Assembly (NCBI GenBank): GCA_030272585.1
Contig: BSYQ01000004.1
Location: 3,844,001-3,908,000 of the forward strand
DNA: 64,000 nt
Source: Bryopsis sp. KO-2023
Lineage: Eukaryota; Chlorophyta; Ulvophyceae; Bryopsidales; Bryopsidaceae
Reading direction: 5' to 3'
Notes under the pieces: model-generated
Database searches by the model: none
What the model was told of the DNA's origin: nothing
The model's input: only the letters and a program-made list of their open reading frames with translations
Translations under genes and position numbers: made by a program
Part shown: one piece after another, positions 60,557-64,000 of the stretch
Numbering within the stretch: the first letter of the stretch is position 1
Layout of the letters: each line of letters begins with the position of its first letter

Positions 60557-61030
60557 ACGAGGTGTGTAGAGCAGCGAGTTTTTTTTCTGCGGGTTTTCTG
60601 TTTTCTTTTTGGCCCTTTTTTGGGTGTCGTGTCATCGTCTTGCATCTTTTTATGTGTGTGTGGGTTCTGGGTAAGTTGTGGGTTTTCGAAATTTGCCTAC
60701 AGGTCTGTTTTGTCAAGAATTTTGGGTGTGTTTCTTCCTTAGCCTGAGCAGAACCCTGGATGAAAGGTCCCTTCTTAAGTATTGGTGGTGCAATTAAAAA
60801 TAGATATATTCATCAAGCTCCTACCTCCCCCTGTTGGTGGCTTCAGCAGGTTAGGTCGACTGACTTATCGTTCCAACCACAGTTAAACACCCAACTATTC
60901 GATCCTTTTTTCCCGCCACATTCTTTCATTTTTTTTTCCCAAAAAAGAAAGGACAGAGAACACCACTGATGATGAAGTTCAACTTCCCACAGGGTGTTGA
61001 TTTCCTTCCGAAGCTCCTGCCCCACTGTAG
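60557..61030. other. intergenic stretch, TMA7 to DMAC1-like gene
   Basis: T-rich 3' UTR-like sequence then AT-rich upstream region. Nothing else recognised. Confidence 0.5.
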
Positions 61031-61234
61031 ATGGAGACCTCGAAGGACACCCCCGGCTATTCCAAAGACTGTCTGGGCTGTAGAATCACGGGGACTGTGG
61101 TGTGTTTGGGAGTGAGTGGATACGTTGCCTCCAATTTGTTCACCCAACCCCCTCCCTCAGGAATGCACAGGATTTCGTTGATGTTAATGGCGGGTGGATT
61201 CTTGGGGGTGGGTTTGTACAGGGCGGTGACTTGA
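61031..61234 (+). CDS. small DUF4536/DMAC1-like membrane protein
   Basis: Single-exon 67-residue protein. The DCLGCRITGTVVCLGVSGYV segment has the CxxCR motif leading into a first hydrophobic helix (residues about 17-37). A second hydrophobic segment follows at about 47-65 (ISLMLMAGGFLGVGLYRAV). This CxxC plus helical-hairpin pattern is that of DUF4536/DMAC1, a mitochondrial inner-membrane factor for assembly of the complex I distal membrane arm in animals. The match rests on a short motif, so the family call is moderate and a complex I role is inference. The next gene is convergent on the minus strand. Confidence 0.55.
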   Translation: METSKDTPGYSKDCLGCRITGTVVCLGVSGYVASNLFTQPPPSGMHRISLMLMAGGFLGVGLYRAVT

Positions 61235-61605
61235 GGTCGGGCAGTTTGAAGCTTGCAAGGATTCGATGTGTACAAGGCATTCTTTGTATTTTGCTTACTA
61301 AATCTTCTTATGGGACTCTGGGATTATGTGGGGAAAATGCAAAATGTATTGTGTGGATGTGTGCAATCAAAAGGTTTGATTGCACAAACGCCAGAGCCCA
61401 ATGTTGTGCAATATGGTGGGAGGATTAGGGGAAATGGAAAGCTTTGGAAAGGTTGGAGGAGCTTCTTGAGAAGATTTATCGACACAAAGTGATTTTACTT
61501 TGTCCCCAAAATTGTCAGGCATCAACACAAAATACCTTCACTCCATGCGATCGATCGGCTACTCTACCCCACATCATCCTGAACGTGTTACGTCATCTTT
61601 TTCTT
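61235..61605. other. convergent intergenic region
   Basis: 371 bases between two converging 3' ends. No gene or repeat recognised. Confidence 0.5.
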
Positions 61606-63300
61606 TCAGCTAAGCTTGCACCCCCATGCAACGTGAACGCCCGGGATACTCTCCTGCACACCCCTCACCCCCCCGCCCGAAATCCTAGGATTGTCGTACA
61701 CTGACAGAGACAGCAAATTCTTCAATTTCCTGATTGGCTTTAATCCTGCGTTCGTCAGAGCCGCCCCTGACATGTTCAGACTGGTGAGATTGATCAGAGG
61801 GGATAAATGCCACGCCCCAGCATCCCCAATGTCCACGTTTTGAGCCAGACTGAGGTATGTGAGCGTGGTTAGGGTGGAGAGATGAGCCACTCCAGTAGCA
61901 TCGATTTTTCCCCCGCACAACTCCAAGTGCTCCAGGTTAGACATCACTTTCAGCTTGCTTAACCCTTCATGCGTCACTCGAGCGCCGAACATGTCCAACT
62001 TCCTCAGTTGCACCAATGACGATATTTGCGTCAGCGTCTTGTCCGTGAGGAGCCTGGAATCCAAGTTCAAAGACTTGAGGTTGGTCTGCGATGCCAGCGC
62101 TCCGAGTCCGTCATCCGTGACGTCGCAATACGCCAAGCACAAAGATTCCAGGGACAAATTGGAAAGGTGCTCCATCCCGTAGTCGCTGATGGCCGTGTCG
62201 GCGAGGTCGAGGTGCTTGAGCTTGGGCAGGTGCGAGCTCAGGCCTTGCAACGACTTGTCCGATATCGAACACGAATCCAGATTCAGATCAGTCAAAGTGG
62301 AAAGCGCCCACAAGGAATGCATCCCTTTGTCGCTCACGGCCGTGAAACCCAGGTCCAGTTTCGCGAGCTGAGGGAATTGCGTCAGGTGCTTGAGACAACC
62401 ATCGCTGATCACGCAACGTTCGACATTTATCTCTTCCAGAGCGGTCATGGCCCCCAAAACCTCGAACGCCTCCTCACATATTGCGCATCCTGCCAGGTCG
62501 ATTTTCCTCAATCGTTTCAGGTCCTTGAGCGCCGCCAGCCCCTCGTCCGTGACTTTGGTTCGGCTGAGTTGCAAGTCCGTGAGCCCCGTCAGTCTACCCA
62601 GGTGATAGACGTCAACATCAGAGACGTCGCAACACCATCCCAAGTATAAAGACGTCAAGGAGGCCAGGTTTCCGATGTGGCACAGCCCCCGCCGCAAATT
62701 GCAGCACATTTCCAAGTTGAGAGCTCGCAGTTTCGCCAAACCATTGAGGTAGTGGAAGCCAGACCCGGTCAGTCGCTCGCAGCATTCCAACGACAGTGAA
62801 GTGAGGCTGGTCAGAGAAGACAAACAGCACAAAGCCGCGTCTGTGATATTCCCGCAGAACGCCAACGAAAGGCTTGTGAGACTCGATAGCTTCTTGACCT
62901 CTAGCAAGGCTCGATCGGTGATGTCTTGACAGTATGCTAAGTCCAGCCGCCGCAGGGGCGACTTGGCCAAAACCGTCACCCAGTCGTCAACGACCCCTGG
63001 GTGTCCACTCACATCCGCCTGGTGGAGAAACTGATTGGAAAACAGTAGAATGGTTGTATCGTTCAAGCTTCGATTGCGGACCAGCTCGTCGAACAGTCTC
63101 TGCGCCAGATCGGCTGGTAGGGCTTCGATCGCGTCCTCAGTGAAAGCGCTGACCCGGCGAGCTATCACCTCCAAGCACCGAACCTGCAGGTTTCGACCCT
63201 TCAAGGCGTGCGGGGGTACCAGGTTGACCGGCGGCTTGCGTTTTCTTTCCTTAGGATATGGCCGGCCGACCTTGCCACACATGCTGCACGTCGCCCCCAT
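61606..63300 (-). CDS. leucine-rich-repeat protein (RNI/AMN1-type), N-myristoylation-like start
   Basis: Intronless, 564 residues. The start MGATCSMCGKVGRP was chosen over an upstream in-frame Met (63396). MGxxxC is a classic N-myristoylation/palmitoylation start, and the same organisation occurs in a plant LRR family (for example Arabidopsis At1g15740). After a basic stretch comes an F-box-like or pre-LRR helix (ALPADLAQRLFDELV, residues about 65-80). About 17 cysteine-containing-type LRRs of 23-26 residues follow to the end, with the recurring pattern LTSL.L..C..ITD..L..L. The RNI horseshoe serves protein binding, often as substrate receptor in SCF ligases. I cannot confirm a true F-box, so it could equally be a membrane-tethered scaffold. 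It is the only multidomain-size gene here without introns. Confidence 0.88.
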   Translation of the reverse strand: MGATCSMCGKVGRPYPKERKRKPPVNLVPPHALKGRNLQVRCLEVIARRVSAFTEDAIEALPADLAQRLFDELVRNRSLNDTTILLFSNQFLHQADVSGHPGVVDDWVTVLAKSPLRRLDLAYCQDITDRALLEVKKLSSLTSLSLAFCGNITDAALCCLSSLTSLTSLSLECCERLTGSGFHYLNGLAKLRALNLEMCCNLRRGLCHIGNLASLTSLYLGWCCDVSDVDVYHLGRLTGLTDLQLSRTKVTDEGLAALKDLKRLRKIDLAGCAICEEAFEVLGAMTALEEINVERCVISDGCLKHLTQFPQLAKLDLGFTAVSDKGMHSLWALSTLTDLNLDSCSISDKSLQGLSSHLPKLKHLDLADTAISDYGMEHLSNLSLESLCLAYCDVTDDGLGALASQTNLKSLNLDSRLLTDKTLTQISSLVQLRKLDMFGARVTHEGLSKLKVMSNLEHLELCGGKIDATGVAHLSTLTTLTYLSLAQNVDIGDAGAWHLSPLINLTSLNMSGAALTNAGLKPIRKLKNLLSLSVYDNPRISGGGVRGVQESIPGVHVAWGCKLS

Positions 63301-64000
63301 GATGAGCCAAAACCTGTCCATTACCCTACCGCGCAAGTAAAAGTACCACGCCGCCGCCCATCGCAAGAAAAATCGCAGTTTCAAGGGTGGTTGCATAGGG
63401 AGAAGAAACCCTCATTGAACAAGAGCGATGGCTTTGCTGACCACGTCTTGACGTCTCCGACTGACGACATCTCATCCTGTTGTCTCCCGCACTTGCAAGC
63501 GCACGTGCACCACCATCGTGGAATATCGGCCTTGCACGCAGGAGAACGTTGATGCCCACTAATGGGCTCTACGTTTGATTTAAAAATCGCAACCCTTCTG
63601 CTCAAATATTGTTGGTTGTTTGGGTGGAAGGTGCTTCAGACAGCGTGTGTTGGGTGTTTGCCGCACAAGAAGTGGTGGCAAGGTTTCTCTGGAGCAAGGA
63701 GAATAACGCTTTGCGCGCGTTTATGGCGGCGGTTGTTTCGACCTTCCACTCAGCCATCCACTTTGCTCAGAGAGATTGCTGATCGACAGACTAATTGTTT
63801 GGGTTTCTTTTTTGGGGGGTGGGGCCGAATTCGGAACACCAATGAAGAGAGAGCTCTTGGTGTGCTCACTTCCAGCCAGCCACTTTTCCCCTTATTTTGA
63901 CTTGGAGCCTTGGGTTCTTTCTCAGCAACAACAGCAATACCCACTGGAACAGAACACGTGAAGAAATAAATTAAAAAAAAAACAAATTAAAAAAAGAGCT
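63301..64000. other. upstream region of the LRR gene
   Basis: 700 bases to the window edge. TTGACGTC lies at 63448-63455, about 150 bases upstream of the LRR start. The open frame at 63562-63900 has no recognisable domain; nothing else supported. Confidence 0.45.

Noticed and set aside
60139-60747. 202-codon frame overlapping TMA7
   Set aside because: Out of phase with the nearly full-length TMA7 match; the rest is untranslated-like.
62026-62649. 207-codon open frame antisense to the LRR gene
   Set aside because: Mirror of the repetitive LRR coding sequence (the Leu/Ser codon pattern keeps the opposite frame open).
1-64000. Transposons, retroelement ORFs, rRNA genes, CRISPR arrays
   Set aside because: No reverse transcriptase, integrase, transposase or rRNA motifs and no regular spaced repeats were seen in any frame.

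Overview
The window is nuclear DNA from an intron-rich eukaryote. Genes are interrupted by GT-AG introns of roughly 90-900 bases, mostly T-rich with long homopolymer runs. There are no operons, rRNA genes, CRISPR arrays or recognisable transposons. The gene set includes a basal-body protein (SSNA1/DIP13), a mitochondrial ribosomal protein, a plant-type VPS9 Rab5 GEF and a plant-type MGxxC leucine-rich-repeat protein. It also has domain architectures unlike land plants: a secreted trypsin with ankyrin repeats, and PAN/apple modules. I infer a flagellated unicellular protist, possibly an alga. The lineage cannot be fixed from this sequence alone.

Layout. Position 1-11261 (+) holds the 3' three quarters of UTP10/HEATR1, with box C/D snoRNA-like elements in its introns. 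11262-14309 has no recognised gene. A coiled-coil protein (14310-17974, +) and a hypothetical protein (18832-20329, +) follow. RPL3 (23939-21545, -) is divergent from a trypsin-ankyrin fusion gene (24861-29357, +). SSNA1 (32608-31392, -) is divergent from a FAM120/asteroid-like PIN nuclease gene (33579-35521, +). A hypothetical protein (37315-35811, -) and aspartate aminotransferase (40934-37955, -) come next, the latter divergent from a second coiled-coil gene (41538-46757, +). A decayed partial copy of the first coiled-coil gene lies at 48250-47080 (-). A secreted PAN/apple protein (51044-49951, -) precedes a VPS9-domain gene (57933-52738, -), which shares a 176-base head-to-head promoter with mitochondrial uL13 (58110-59646, +). 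TMA7 (60362-60556, +), a small DUF4536/DMAC1-like membrane protein (61031-61234, +) and an intronless LRR gene (63300-61606, -) close the window.

Themes. Ribosome biogenesis and translation are over-represented (UTP10 plus intronic snoRNA candidates, RPL3, uL13m, TMA7), but the genes are separate transcription units. Exon boundaries were set by GT-AG sites and reading-frame continuity. For UTP10, RPL3, the trypsin-ankyrin gene, SSNA1, the PIN gene, AAT, both coiled-coil genes, the PAN gene, the VPS9 gene and uL13m, the joined exons give an uninterrupted frame. The best leads are the secreted trypsin-ankyrin fusion, with a possible intron-retention tail that would swap the ankyrin domain for a hydrophobic end, and the set of snoRNA-like elements inside UTP10.
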